Below, piece after piece: positions 8,204 to 16,667 of a stretch of DNA of 34,382 nucleotides (the first letter of the stretch is position 1; the number at the start of each line of letters is the position of its first letter). This stretch comes from an uncultured Candidatus Marinamargulisbacteria bacterium (lineage in GTDB: Bacteria; Margulisbacteria; Riflemargulisbacteria; GWF2-35-9), in the NCBI GenBank assembly GCA_903902445.1, contig CAIUUT010000041.1:1-34382 (forward strand), in the 5' to 3' direction. The notes below the pieces were generated by a model. That model had not been told where the DNA came from, ran no database searches, and saw only the letters and a program-made list of their open reading frames with translations. A program made the position numbers and the translations under genes.

Positions 8204-8320
8204 ATGTTTATTGAGGATGTTAAAAATTTTTGTGAGTCGATTTCTAAGTTCTTTGGGAAAATAATGTCCTTGATCGTAAATATTTTCAAAAAAGTAATAG
8301 GAGTCCTTTCAGGTAAATAA
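8204..8320 (+). CDS. Small ORF, 38 aa amphipathic/hydrophobic peptide (below ORF-track cutoff)
   Basis: MFIEDVKNFCESISKFFGKIMSLIVNIFKKVIGVLSGK; very strong SD (aaggaggaacaag ATG). Confidence 0.5.
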   Translation: MFIEDVKNFCESISKFFGKIMSLIVNIFKKVIGVLSGK

Positions 8321-8415
8321 GGCATATTTCACGAAAAATTAGTCTTTTTCACCAAATATTCCATGAAAATACGTAAACTATAGTAGTGAAAAAAAGTATG
8401 TGTTAAGAGACCAAA

Positions 8416-8502
8416 TGGTGCCGCGGACTGGACTCGAACCAGCACATCAATTAAGACACCAACACCTCAAGCTGGCGTGTCTACCAATTCCACCACCGCG
8501 GC
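8416..8502 (-). tRNA. tRNA-Leu (anticodon GAG), 3' CCA encoded
   Basis: Reverse complement gccgcggtggtggaattggtagacacgccagcttgaggtgttggtg...ggttcgagtccagtccgcggcacca: acceptor stem, D-loop, CCAGC-TTGAGGT-GTTGG anticodon arm, variable arm, T-loop GGTTCGAGTCC. Confidence 0.95.
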
Positions 8503-8547
8503 AGTAACGTGTATTATAGCTAAGACTTTGTTGGTTTACAACCGCTT

Positions 8548-9720
8548 TTAGCTCTTTCCAATCTTTATTCTGGAAGTAGAAACAAAGTTAACTATAGATA
8601 AAAAGCTGCCCAGCAGAAAAACAAACTGATAACCAAACTTCATCCAGATTAATCCCCCTAAAATAGCTACGAGAATGGAAAAAACGTGATCGATAGTGCT
8701 GGCCATGGTAAGGGTTGGTGTAATGTGGTCAGCATGGGTGGCTATTTTCTTTAGATAGGTGGCTCGAGCCATATTTACTGACATTAGCAATTGGTCAGTA
8801 ATAAAGCAAAAAGCAACGACCAAATAAGCAATATTGGTAGGGAGAAAGTTTGGTGCAAAGCCGTAGAGAAAGCAAACAAAAATCAGCAGAAAGGCCTCCA
8901 TGAGCAGGATCGTTTTTTCACCAAGATGGTCGATGGCTTTTCCGAGTAGGGGTTGGAACACGATGCCGGCAATAGCTCCCACAGTTAGCAAAATAGCTAT
9001 TGCGGACGCTGACTTATGGTAAATGGTTACAATGACCCAAGGCGCGAAGGTCAAAAAAATCTGTTTACGGGTGCCAAAGAGTATGGCTAGCCAGTAATAT
9101 AGTTTATACTCCTTATGAAGTTTTAAGCGCAGTTTAGCAGGATGTGCCTTTCCTGGGTCCATCATGTAAAAGAAAATAGCGGAAAGAAAATATACGGCAG
9201 CAGCAATAATAAACGAAGCTTTATAGCTAAGGTGTAAATATTTAAAGCCCAAGAAAATAAATAATCCGCCACTCACAATGCCAATATTGCGAACACTATT
9301 CATTTGCCCAAGACGCCGGCCATCTCTTCCCTTGCTGGCTAACTCCATGCCAATGCTCGTGCTTAAGGGAATGAGCATGTGTTGACCCGAGCTAAAAATA
9401 AAGATCCATAAGAGGAAGATGGAGAAATTGAGCGGAAAAAAGGCAATCAGCAGAAGTCCAAGGCTGCCTAAAATGCTGGCAAATAGAGCTAGTCTGCGGC
9501 TGCGCAAAAAGAATAGGACTACGGAGATAATAACCAACAGCACACCAGGTAATTCCCGCGGTAATTCCAGTAGCGTTCTCTGAAAACTGGAAATAGTGAA
9601 GGTTTCATGCATAAAGTTATTTAAGACAGTATTAACAACACTTTCTCCCACAGCGACAAACAGGGTGGCGCAAATAAATAAAAGTAACTGTTTTTGGTAT
9701 TTTCTTAGAAAAGACAACAT
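8548..9720 (-). CDS. MFS transporter
   Basis: About 12 TM segments, MFS architecture. Start MLSFLRKYQK at 9720 with SD AAGGAA, preferred over 9768. Confidence 0.8.
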   Translation of the reverse strand: MLSFLRKYQKQLLLFICATLFVAVGESVVNTVLNNFMHETFTISSFQRTLLELPRELPGVLLVIISVVLFFLRSRRLALFASILGSLGLLLIAFFPLNFSIFLLWIFIFSSGQHMLIPLSTSIGMELASKGRDGRRLGQMNSVRNIGIVSGGLFIFLGFKYLHLSYKASFIIAAAVYFLSAIFFYMMDPGKAHPAKLRLKLHKEYKLYYWLAILFGTRKQIFLTFAPWVIVTIYHKSASAIAILLTVGAIAGIVFQPLLGKAIDHLGEKTILLMEAFLLIFVCFLYGFAPNFLPTNIAYLVVAFCFITDQLLMSVNMARATYLKKIATHADHITPTLTMASTIDHVFSILVAILGGLIWMKFGYQFVFLLGSFLSIVNFVSTSRIKIGKS

Positions 9721-9886
9721 AAAGTATTCCTTAATTTTATTGCATATTAGGCAGTAAGTTGTGCCCATTATATGATTATAAGTAAAAACAATGAAGCGAT
9801 GTTCTTGTAAATATTTGCTTTTTTTGAAGTTTTGCTATATTAATATTCTATGTGATGCCAAAATATTTCAGGGGGGAGAACTATTA

Positions 9887-10294
9887 ATGACATATATGAC
9901 GTGGACTGAAGATTTAAGTGTAAAGGTACGAGCCTTCGATAATCAGCATAAGAAACTAGTTTTTCTTATTAACGCCTTACACGATGCCATGAAGGCCAGA
10001 AAAGGAAAAGAAATTTTAAGCTCTGTGCTGGATGAACTCTTAGAGTACACTCAAACTCATTTTGTTTCCGAAGAAAAGATGATGCTCAACTATGACTATC
10101 CAGACTATCTTGAGCATAAATTAGAGCATGATAGTTTTATTACCAGAACAATTGAATTAAAGAAAGACTACTATTTAGGTAAAGCAGCTATTTCAAATGA
10201 AGTTATGAAATTTGTGCAAGATTGGGTGGCAAATCACATTTTGGTGACCGACAAGAATTATGGAGCTTTCTTCAACAGAAATGGCGTGAGTTAG
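9887..10294 (+). CDS. Bacteriohemerythrin (hemerythrin-like O2-binding protein), copy 1
   Basis: 'NQHKKLVFLINALHDAM', 'HFVSEEKMM', 'HKLEHDSF', 'HILVTDKNYGAFFN' di-iron ligand motifs. Start at ATG 9887, giving the same length as copy 2. Confidence 0.92.
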   Translation: MTYMTWTEDLSVKVRAFDNQHKKLVFLINALHDAMKARKGKEILSSVLDELLEYTQTHFVSEEKMMLNYDYPDYLEHKLEHDSFITRTIELKKDYYLGKAAISNEVMKFVQDWVANHILVTDKNYGAFFNRNGVS

Positions 10295-10426
10295 TAATTT
10301 AGTTAGTTTTAAAGGATTAATGTTCATCCCTCACTAAATCAAAGCTTATTCCAAGTAATATTTGCTTTCTTACAATAAAATTTGTTATATTAAATTTTAT
10401 ATTAATCAGGAGAAGGGAGAAGAAAT

Positions 10427-10834
10427 ATGGCATTTATGACATGGGCAGATAATTTAAGTGTAGGGGTAGCAGAATTCGATTCTCAGCACAAAAAGTTAAT
10501 TGATCTCATTAACTCACTGCACGATGCAATGAAGACGGGTAAAGGTAAGGACGTAATGGGAAGCGTTTTGGATGAGTTAGTAAAATACACACAAACCCAT
10601 TTTACAGCAGAAGAAAAACTGATGATTAAATATAATTATTCTGACTTAAACACTCAGAAGACAGAGCATGCAAATTTCGTTAAGAAAGCCAGTGATTTAA
10701 GAAATGATTTTTCTTCTGGGAAAGTCTCTATATCGTTGGAAGTTATGAAGTTTTTGCAAGATTGGCTATCCAATCACATTTTAAAAACCGACAAGAATTA
10801 TGGAGCTTTTTTCAACAAAAACGGTGTTTCCTAA
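10427..10834 (+). CDS. Bacteriohemerythrin, copy 2
   Basis: Close paralogue of 9887-10294; 'SQHKKLIDLINSLHDAM', 'HFTAEEKLM', 'HILKTDKNYGAFFNKNGVS'. Confidence 0.93.
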   Translation: MAFMTWADNLSVGVAEFDSQHKKLIDLINSLHDAMKTGKGKDVMGSVLDELVKYTQTHFTAEEKLMIKYNYSDLNTQKTEHANFVKKASDLRNDFSSGKVSISLEVMKFLQDWLSNHILKTDKNYGAFFNKNGVS

Positions 10835-10960
10835 AAGTTAATAATTCTGCCTGTTCTCTCTTGCGGGAGGATAGGCAGAATGTGTCTACGTAGTTCTGGC
10901 GCGTCCGATTTAGTGTGATGTCGTTAACGAACTCAAAGCCCAATTAAATCTCCGAAAAGT

Positions 10961-11007
10961 ATGAAATAAGAAAAGGCCAGCGTTAAGCTGGCCTTTTCTT
11001 ATTTCAT
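10961..11007. terminator. Bidirectional rho-independent terminator, perfect 21-bp inverted repeat
   Basis: ATGAAATAAGAAAAGGCCAGC-gttaa-GCTGGCCTTTTCTTATTTCAT between convergent genes, with A-tract/T-tract flanks. Confidence 0.88.
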
Positions 11008-11046
11008 AACGATACCCTGCAATCGCTGTGTTTCGCGATTACTAAA

Positions 11047-11922
11047 CTATAGAGCTAGACCGAGTCCCACGGCTAACAGTAACCCACCAGGTTTTATTTC
11101 ACTAGTTTGTGTTCCATAAGTAATAGATAGTTTCTCAGATATAGCAAAGCCATACCCTATCTCTAAGTTGGCGCGGAAAATACCGAATTTACCGTCAATT
11201 CCTACGCTCAGACCTGCTAAAGTAACATCATAAGAGTACTTAATTTTTTTTGAGTAAGCATAACTCCCGTATTGATAATCATAGTTGTAGGTGTAAGGCA
11301 TAATCACAAAAGACACATAGGCACCAGTGCCAGGAATCCAAGCAGGACTGGTTGTATCATAGTAGTAACGAATGCCGTAGGCAGAAATTTTATAGTCATA
11401 AGTATAGGTGGAATATACATATGTAGAATAATGATAATTATAAGGGTCGGTATAACCCGGTACAGAGGTAAAGGCTGCAAAAATTTCCAGTTGGTCACTA
11501 AGCACTACACCAATTTGATTTCCAATAATCGCATAAGGAGCACCGATGCCAATACCCCACTTTACTACGGGGCGTTGATTGTTGTTCTTGGCTGCTGCTT
11601 TTTCTTGATGCCTTGAGTTATCATAGTTGTCACTGTTATTGTTATTCAGATTGTTATTATTATTGTTGTTGTTATTAACGTTAACTTGGACAGGTTTGCT
11701 ATTATCTTGGCTACTCGGAGCATTGTTGGAAAAGTTAACATTAAGAATATTAAACTTCTCGATGGTAAGAACTCCGAAACTGGATTGAACTTTCATGGAG
11801 GTAGCATCTTGAGATAAAACGGTTCCATTTATGATGGTTCCATCCTTTAAGGTTATGGTTTCTGCCAGTAGGGGCACTCCGATACATAGGCACAGCGTAG
11901 CGATTAATAAATACTTTCTCAT
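11047..11922 (-). CDS. Secreted, probably outer-membrane beta-barrel protein with Asn-rich linker
   Basis: Signal peptide MRKYLLIATLCLCIGVPLLAETITLKDG; linker VNVNNNNNNNNNLNNNNSDNYDN; Tyr-rich alternating C-terminal region. Confidence 0.7.
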   Translation of the reverse strand: MRKYLLIATLCLCIGVPLLAETITLKDGTIINGTVLSQDATSMKVQSSFGVLTIEKFNILNVNFSNNAPSSQDNSKPVQVNVNNNNNNNNNLNNNNSDNYDNSRHQEKAAAKNNNQRPVVKWGIGIGAPYAIIGNQIGVVLSDQLEIFAAFTSVPGYTDPYNYHYSTYVYSTYTYDYKISAYGIRYYYDTTSPAWIPGTGAYVSFVIMPYTYNYDYQYGSYAYSKKIKYSYDVTLAGLSVGIDGKFGIFRANLEIGYGFAISEKLSITYGTQTSEIKPGGLLLAVGLGLAL

Positions 11923-12116
11923 AAAATCTCTCCTAATTATAATTATTTTGCTAAAAAGCTATTTTATAGTATATATGAATAAACCTTTTCTTGTCTATTG
12001 CCATCAGGATTGCCGTGTTATTGAGCCTTAGCAGATAGCGTCATCACAGACATCCTCTGCTTCGGAATCAATTTTCTAGTTGCATCTTGCCTTCCATTAA
12101 ATTAAGATAGTCAATT

Positions 12117-13310
12117 ATGAATAAGATTACCTATTTAGATAATAATGCTACTACTCCTCTCCACCCCGAGGTCAAAAAGTCTTTTATTGACGCCTTAGAC
12201 ATATTTGGGAATGCCTCCAGCTTACACCAAATGGGACGGATTGCCCGTGCCCATATTGAAGACGCTAGAGCTAAAGTGGCTGATTTCTTAGATGCCAGCC
12301 CCGAGGAAATTATTTTCACATCAGGTGCTTCAGAATCCAATAACGCCATTCTAAATAATGTTGTTTGTGATAATTCAAGCTGTGGTACAAAAGTTTGTAG
12401 TTCCACATGCTGTAGTCATGTTATTACCTCGGTAATAGAACATCCTTCTGTTTACGAAACCTGTAAAGAGTTGGCAAAAGATGGTGTAAAAGTAACCTTT
12501 GTAGGTGTAGACAACAAAGGTGTTATAAAGATGGATCAAATAAAAGAAGCCCTGAAAACCAGAGCGGCGTTAGTTTCTATTATGCTTGCCAATAATGAAA
12601 TTGGTTCCATCCAACCCATAAAAGAAGTTGTCGCGATAGCTAAAGCCACGGGTACTTTGGTGCATACCGATGCGGTACAAGCCATTGGTAAGATGAAAGT
12701 TAGTGTTAAAGATTTAGGCGTCGATTATCTATCCTTATCTGGCCATAAATTATATGGCCCAAAAGGGATTGGTGTTTTATATGTAAAAAAAGGTATTAAG
12801 TTTTGTCCCTTAATTAAAGGGGGGCATCACGAGTTCAATCTCCGTGCCGGTACTGAAAATATCCCTGCTATTGTGGCGTTGGGTAAAGCCGTAGAGGTGT
12901 TAAAAACAGGACAAGAAGCCGAAGTAGCGCAAATAAAAAAACTGCGAGATAGCCTAAAAGATGGTATCGTACGCAGCATTCCCGATATTATTATCAATGG
13001 CGATGTGGAAAACGGTTTGGTAAATACGCTTAATATTTCTTTTAAATATGTAGAAGGGGAAGCCATTATGCTTTACTTAGACTTAGAAGGCATCGAGGTA
13101 TCGACGGGTTCAGCCTGTGCGTCTGGCTCCTTAGAACCGTCGCAAGTCCTTTTATCGACAGGGATACCCATCGAGTTTGCCCATGGGTCGATACGTTTTA
13201 GTTTCGGCAGAGAGAACACGCAAGCTGATGTAGATAAAGTTTTGGAAGTGTTGCCTCCGATAATTGCGCAATTAAGAAAAATGTCACCATTATACAAAAA
13301 ACAAAAATAG
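12117..13310 (+). CDS. nifS: Cysteine desulfurase (NifS/IscS family)
   Basis: 'YLDNNATTPLHPEV', 'FTSGASESNN', 'VSIMLANNEIGSIQPI', 'LSLSGHKLYGPKGIGVLYV', 'STGSACASGS'. Confidence 0.93.
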   Translation: MNKITYLDNNATTPLHPEVKKSFIDALDIFGNASSLHQMGRIARAHIEDARAKVADFLDASPEEIIFTSGASESNNAILNNVVCDNSSCGTKVCSSTCCSHVITSVIEHPSVYETCKELAKDGVKVTFVGVDNKGVIKMDQIKEALKTRAALVSIMLANNEIGSIQPIKEVVAIAKATGTLVHTDAVQAIGKMKVSVKDLGVDYLSLSGHKLYGPKGIGVLYVKKGIKFCPLIKGGHHEFNLRAGTENIPAIVALGKAVEVLKTGQEAEVAQIKKLRDSLKDGIVRSIPDIIINGDVENGLVNTLNISFKYVEGEAIMLYLDLEGIEVSTGSACASGSLEPSQVLLSTGIPIEFAHGSIRFSFGRENTQADVDKVLEVLPPIIAQLRKMSPLYKKQK

Positions 13311-13380
13311 TTTTTGTTTTGTAGCGGCGCAAAACCTTGCGCCATTTGGCAGACAGTATATAATTATGAGCAGCCATGAA

Positions 13381-13752
13381 ACTGGCAATGAAAATAGGAT
13401 AGCGTAACTTAAGAAACGAAACTTGATAATATTTAAATAGTTGCCAAGCAGTAATAGGGAACTTAGCTTAGACAAAAGTCCCACTGTACACAACTAAAAA
13501 AGTACAGGATACAGTTTGAAGAAGAATTGAACTGCCGACAACTTGGCAATGAAAATAGGATAGTGTAACTTAAGAAACGAAACTTGATAATATTTAAATA
13601 GTTGCCAAGTAGTAATAGGGAACTTAGCTTAGACAAAAGTCCCACTGTACACAACTAAAAAAGCACAGGATACAGTTTGAAGAAAAATTGAACAACCGAC
13701 AACTTGGCAATGAAAATAGGATAGCGTAACTTAAGAAACGCAACTTGATAAT
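13381..13752. repeat. Tandem direct repeat, period 161 bp, about 2.3 copies
   Basis: 'tggcaatgaaaataggatagYgtaacttaagaaacg' begins at 13383, 13544 and 13705 (spacing 161 and 161); copies 1 and 2 nearly identical. The listed minus-strand ORFs here (MCTVGLLSKLSSLLLL...) are read-throughs of the repeat. Confidence 0.93.
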
Positions 13753-13764
13753 AGTTGTGGAGAC

Positions 13765-14050
13765 TCTTAAGGGTTTCCAAAGGGAAGGAAACCCTTTGGT
13801 TGCACTGAAGGTGCAAAGGGGTTTAGCGAGCGTAAACGAGCGAAACGAAGGGGAGAATCCCCTTGTAGAATCTAGGAAACAGAGTAAGAAGGGGTTCAGT
13901 GAGCTTGCGAACGCCGAAGGGGTGAGCCCGTAGGGCGCAACCGAACGAACGCCGACCCTAGGGAGGAAAAGCCAGCAGGAGCTGGCGTCAGTGAGTGAGT
14001 GGGGCCCGATGGAGCAAAACTGGATGTTTTGCGAGAGTGGGTGTCCCCTT
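13765..14050. other. Hairpin-rich, locally GC-rich noncoding element (candidate structured RNA or composite palindromic repeat)
   Basis: Several inverted repeats: AAGGGTTTCC..GGAAACCCTT (13769-13796), TTGCAC..GTGCAA (13800-13816), GTTTA..TAAAC, AAGGGGA-gaa-TCCCCTT (13848-13864), GCCAGC-agga-GCTGGC, GCAAAAC..GTTTTGC nested in GGGG..CCCC. Confidence 0.65.
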
Positions 14051-14071
14051 ATAAAATAAAGGAGAAAGAAA

Positions 14072-14680
14072 ATGGAGTGGGCATATAGCGATAAAGTATT
14101 AAAACATTTTAAGAATCCTATAAACATATTAGAGGATGAAGAAACCTACAAAGAAGATGGTAAGGGCTTCGTGGGAAACCCCCAATGCGGCGACATGATG
14201 ATGTTTGTAATCAAGGTAGACCCAGCTACCGAGCGCATTATTGACTGTAAGTGGAAAACTTATGGTTGTGCGAGTGCCATTGGTTCTACCTCTATCCTTT
14301 CCGAAATGGTAACCAGAGATGGCGGTATGACCTTAGAAGCCGCTCGTAAGATTGGGCCAGAAGACATCATGAAAGAACTAGAAGGCTTGCCTTCCCACAA
14401 AATACATTGCAGTGTGCTTGGTGATAAGGCGCTAAGAGCGGCTATTAATGACTATTACGAACGTCATGGCATGCCAGAGAAGGTAGATAGAGCCGGTAGT
14501 AAAATTATTTGTACCTGTCTGAATATTTCTGAAGACGATATTGAGCATGAAGTCCTAGAGGGTGTAAAAACTTTCGAGCAGTTGCAAGAACGAACGAAAA
14601 TTTCAACGTCCTGTGGTAAGTGTAAAGCTTCAGCCATAGAAACTTTTGAGAAATATTTAAAGCAACACAAGTTAGGGTAG
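14072..14680 (+). CDS. nifU: NifU-like Fe-S scaffold: IscU domain plus BFD-like [2Fe-2S] domain
   Basis: 'GNPQCGDMM', 'KTYGCASAIGSTSILSEM', 'HCSVLGDKALRAAI', then 'ICTCLNISEDDIE...STSCGKCK'. No C-terminal NFU domain. Confidence 0.9.
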   Translation: MEWAYSDKVLKHFKNPINILEDEETYKEDGKGFVGNPQCGDMMMFVIKVDPATERIIDCKWKTYGCASAIGSTSILSEMVTRDGGMTLEAARKIGPEDIMKELEGLPSHKIHCSVLGDKALRAAINDYYERHGMPEKVDRAGSKIICTCLNISEDDIEHEVLEGVKTFEQLQERTKISTSCGKCKASAIETFEKYLKQHKLG

Positions 14681-14684
14681 CTAG

Positions 14685-15146
14685 TTACTCTAACCCCTTA
14701 ACGACTAGGTTTTTGAGGTCGTTTTTCTCAAACTCGTCGATATATTTTTTCATAATGATTTCTTTGTTTCTATGGGCTTCGTCCTCTGTCATTTTTTCAA
14801 TTTGGTCTTCGGTATATATTGTTGCAAAATCCCTTAAGACAAGCCTCCGAATGAGGTCTTCGTAAAACATATTGCTTACAAAAGCGTCCATCATGGGTAA
14901 TACCGTGTTTTCAAACTCAAGGCTGGTGTTATAAAATCCGTCGATTTCTTCGACTAAATCTTCACAGCCAAAGTCTTTGGCAAAAGAGAGCAGGTAGTTA
15001 TCAAGCTCATCAATTTCCTCGTATTCCTTTAGGGTTAAAAATTCAGGCAAAACTTGCACTTCATCCAAGGTGTCGACCACCATGGTTCCCAGCCCCACTA
15101 GTTTTAAGAGTATATCGTATTGCTTATTTGTTAAGTTTATTTTCAT
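14685..15146 (-). CDS. Hypothetical acidic protein
   Basis: ORF with SD AAAGGA upstream of ATG 15146 (MKINLTNKQYDILLKLVG); no family recognised. Confidence 0.65.
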   Translation of the reverse strand: MKINLTNKQYDILLKLVGLGTMVVDTLDEVQVLPEFLTLKEYEEIDELDNYLLSFAKDFGCEDLVEEIDGFYNTSLEFENTVLPMMDAFVSNMFYEDLIRRLVLRDFATIYTEDQIEKMTEDEAHRNKEIIMKKYIDEFEKNDLKNLVVKGLE

Positions 15147-15234
15147 AGTGCATCCTTTCATAATTCGCGTTTTAACTATAGTTTATTTTGAAATCACGCA
15201 AAAAGTCAATTTATTGCCAAAAAGTATATAGTTG

Positions 15235-15258
15235 GTGAATAGTGAGTGGTGAGACGTA
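15235..15258. repeat. Intergenic heptamer tract (GTGAATA GTGAGTG GTGAGAC)
   Basis: Same family as tracts at 565-597 and 6648-6677. Confidence 0.6.
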
Positions 15259-15568
15259 AAGAGTAATCAGTGATGAGGCAATGAGAATGATTGGTATAAA
15301 AATGGATTGCGCGGACACTGAGACTCTCGAAGTGGAAGCGCTGAGGGGGTGTAGCAATACCCCTTCCAATTTGCAATCGTAAAGAATGTAATTTTTTTAT
15401 TGACTAAACGTTCACATTATTATAAATTCAAAAAAATATTTTTATGGCAAAATACAAGTTCCAATTTATTGGTTAGATTTATTATGGAATTAGTAAGTCA
15501 TTTTGTCTAAGTAATGTGGTCGAATTACTATTAAGTATGGTTTATCAAAAAATATTTAGGAGGTAATT

Positions 15569-16003
15569 ATGGATGGATCTTTAAAGGGTGGTGCTAAAAT
15601 ATTTTTCAGCCTACTGTTGTGTATCTTAGGATTAAATTATTTGGTTTTGTTTGGGCTTATATACACGGAATCGGCTTTTAAAATCCCCGCTATCATTGAG
15701 GCTTATGGGGCTTTTGAATTCAGCGAAATAGTAGATCATACGTCTAGGTTTTTATCTTGGTTTTTGTTAACCTTTACCATAGTAACCTCAGTATTTTTTA
15801 CTACGTCTTATTCAAATAAGCTAAAGAGTTTTTTTGCTTTTCTGGTTCCGATATTTATAGTTTCAGATATTGGTTCTATGTGGTTAATAAAGTATTCTGG
15901 GTTATTTGCCTACCAGCTATTTTTGTCTGGGGCAGTTTTGGCCGTAACTTTTTTAGCCATGTTTTTATTAATTCAGTATGATTTTTGGATAAAAAAGAAA
16001 TAA
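15569..16003 (+). CDS. Hypothetical 4-TM membrane protein
   Basis: Four hydrophobic segments; SD 'aggagg' upstream; 14 bp before the FMN-binding protein gene. Confidence 0.7.
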   Translation: MDGSLKGGAKIFFSLLLCILGLNYLVLFGLIYTESAFKIPAIIEAYGAFEFSEIVDHTSRFLSWFLLTFTIVTSVFFTTSYSNKLKSFFAFLVPIFIVSDIGSMWLIKYSGLFAYQLFLSGAVLAVTFLAMFLLIQYDFWIKKK

Positions 16004-16017
16004 GAAAGGAGATTGAA

Positions 16018-16566
16018 ATGAACAAATTAAACAAAGTAGCTTTAGTAACCGTTTTTTCGATGTTGGCTTGCGTGGCGTTTGCAGCAGATTCCATGACAGA
16101 ACCAGAAGCTCTGAAAGCCCTTTTCCCAGATGCAACTTTTAAAAGTGAGGTAAAAACACTTACCGATGCTCAAGTTAAGGATATCGGTGAAAAGTCTGGT
16201 TTGGAAGTTGATGTTGCTTCTGAAAAAACTCAGAATGTAAATATAGCTTATGTAAATAACAAAGTAGTAGGTTATGTTATTGAGGAAACTACAAAGGGTA
16301 AATGGGGGAACATTGTTTTTATGACTGCTATTAACCCAAATGGAAGCGTTAAAGAGGTTGTTGTCCTAGCCTCCAATGAAAAAAAGGGAAAACCCGTGAC
16401 TCAGCCACATTTTCTAAATCAATTTGTGGGCAAAACGCTAGCTGACAAACTAGAAGTGAAAAAAGATATTCAAGGTATCAGTGGTGCTACCATCTCTTCA
16501 CGTGCCATGACTAAAGGTGTAAAGAAGGTTCTTAATGTGTTTGCTGCTTTAAATCTGAAAAACTAA
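16018..16566 (+). CDS. Secreted FMN-binding domain protein (RnfG/NqrC-like)
   Basis: Signal peptide MNKLNKVALVTVFSMLACVAFAAD; 'GISGATISSRAMTKGVKKVL' matches the S(G)AT flavinylation-type motif. Start at 16018 with SD aaggag. Confidence 0.85.
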   Translation: MNKLNKVALVTVFSMLACVAFAADSMTEPEALKALFPDATFKSEVKTLTDAQVKDIGEKSGLEVDVASEKTQNVNIAYVNNKVVGYVIEETTKGKWGNIVFMTAINPNGSVKEVVVLASNEKKGKPVTQPHFLNQFVGKTLADKLEVKKDIQGISGATISSRAMTKGVKKVLNVFAALNLKN

Positions 16567-16667
16567 GGATTAGTTCTTATAGATTTATATTAGGTGACAA
16601 TAAACAAGAAGCTCTTATCTCTTTTTTGTGTTAGGTTTGAGCTTTAAACTAAGGAAAGGACGGAACA

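Noticed and set aside
8113-8325. 70-aa minus-strand ORF
   Set aside because: Overlaps the end of the hydrolase gene and the repeat hairpin; the + strand 38-aa ORF has the strong SD instead.
8416-8502. tRNA-Leu as integration site of an element
   Set aside because: No partial tRNA duplication was noticed elsewhere in the window and the flanking genes are not mobile-element genes.
13381-13752. CRISPR array
   Set aside because: Units are 161 bp and nearly identical throughout, with no short repeat/unique spacer alternation and no cas genes.
13290-14127. Minus-strand ORFs (67, 63 and 167 aa) and the + strand 62-aa ORF 13745-13933
   Set aside because: They read through the 161-bp tandem repeat and the hairpin-rich element, repeat the same peptide, and show no recognisable domain.
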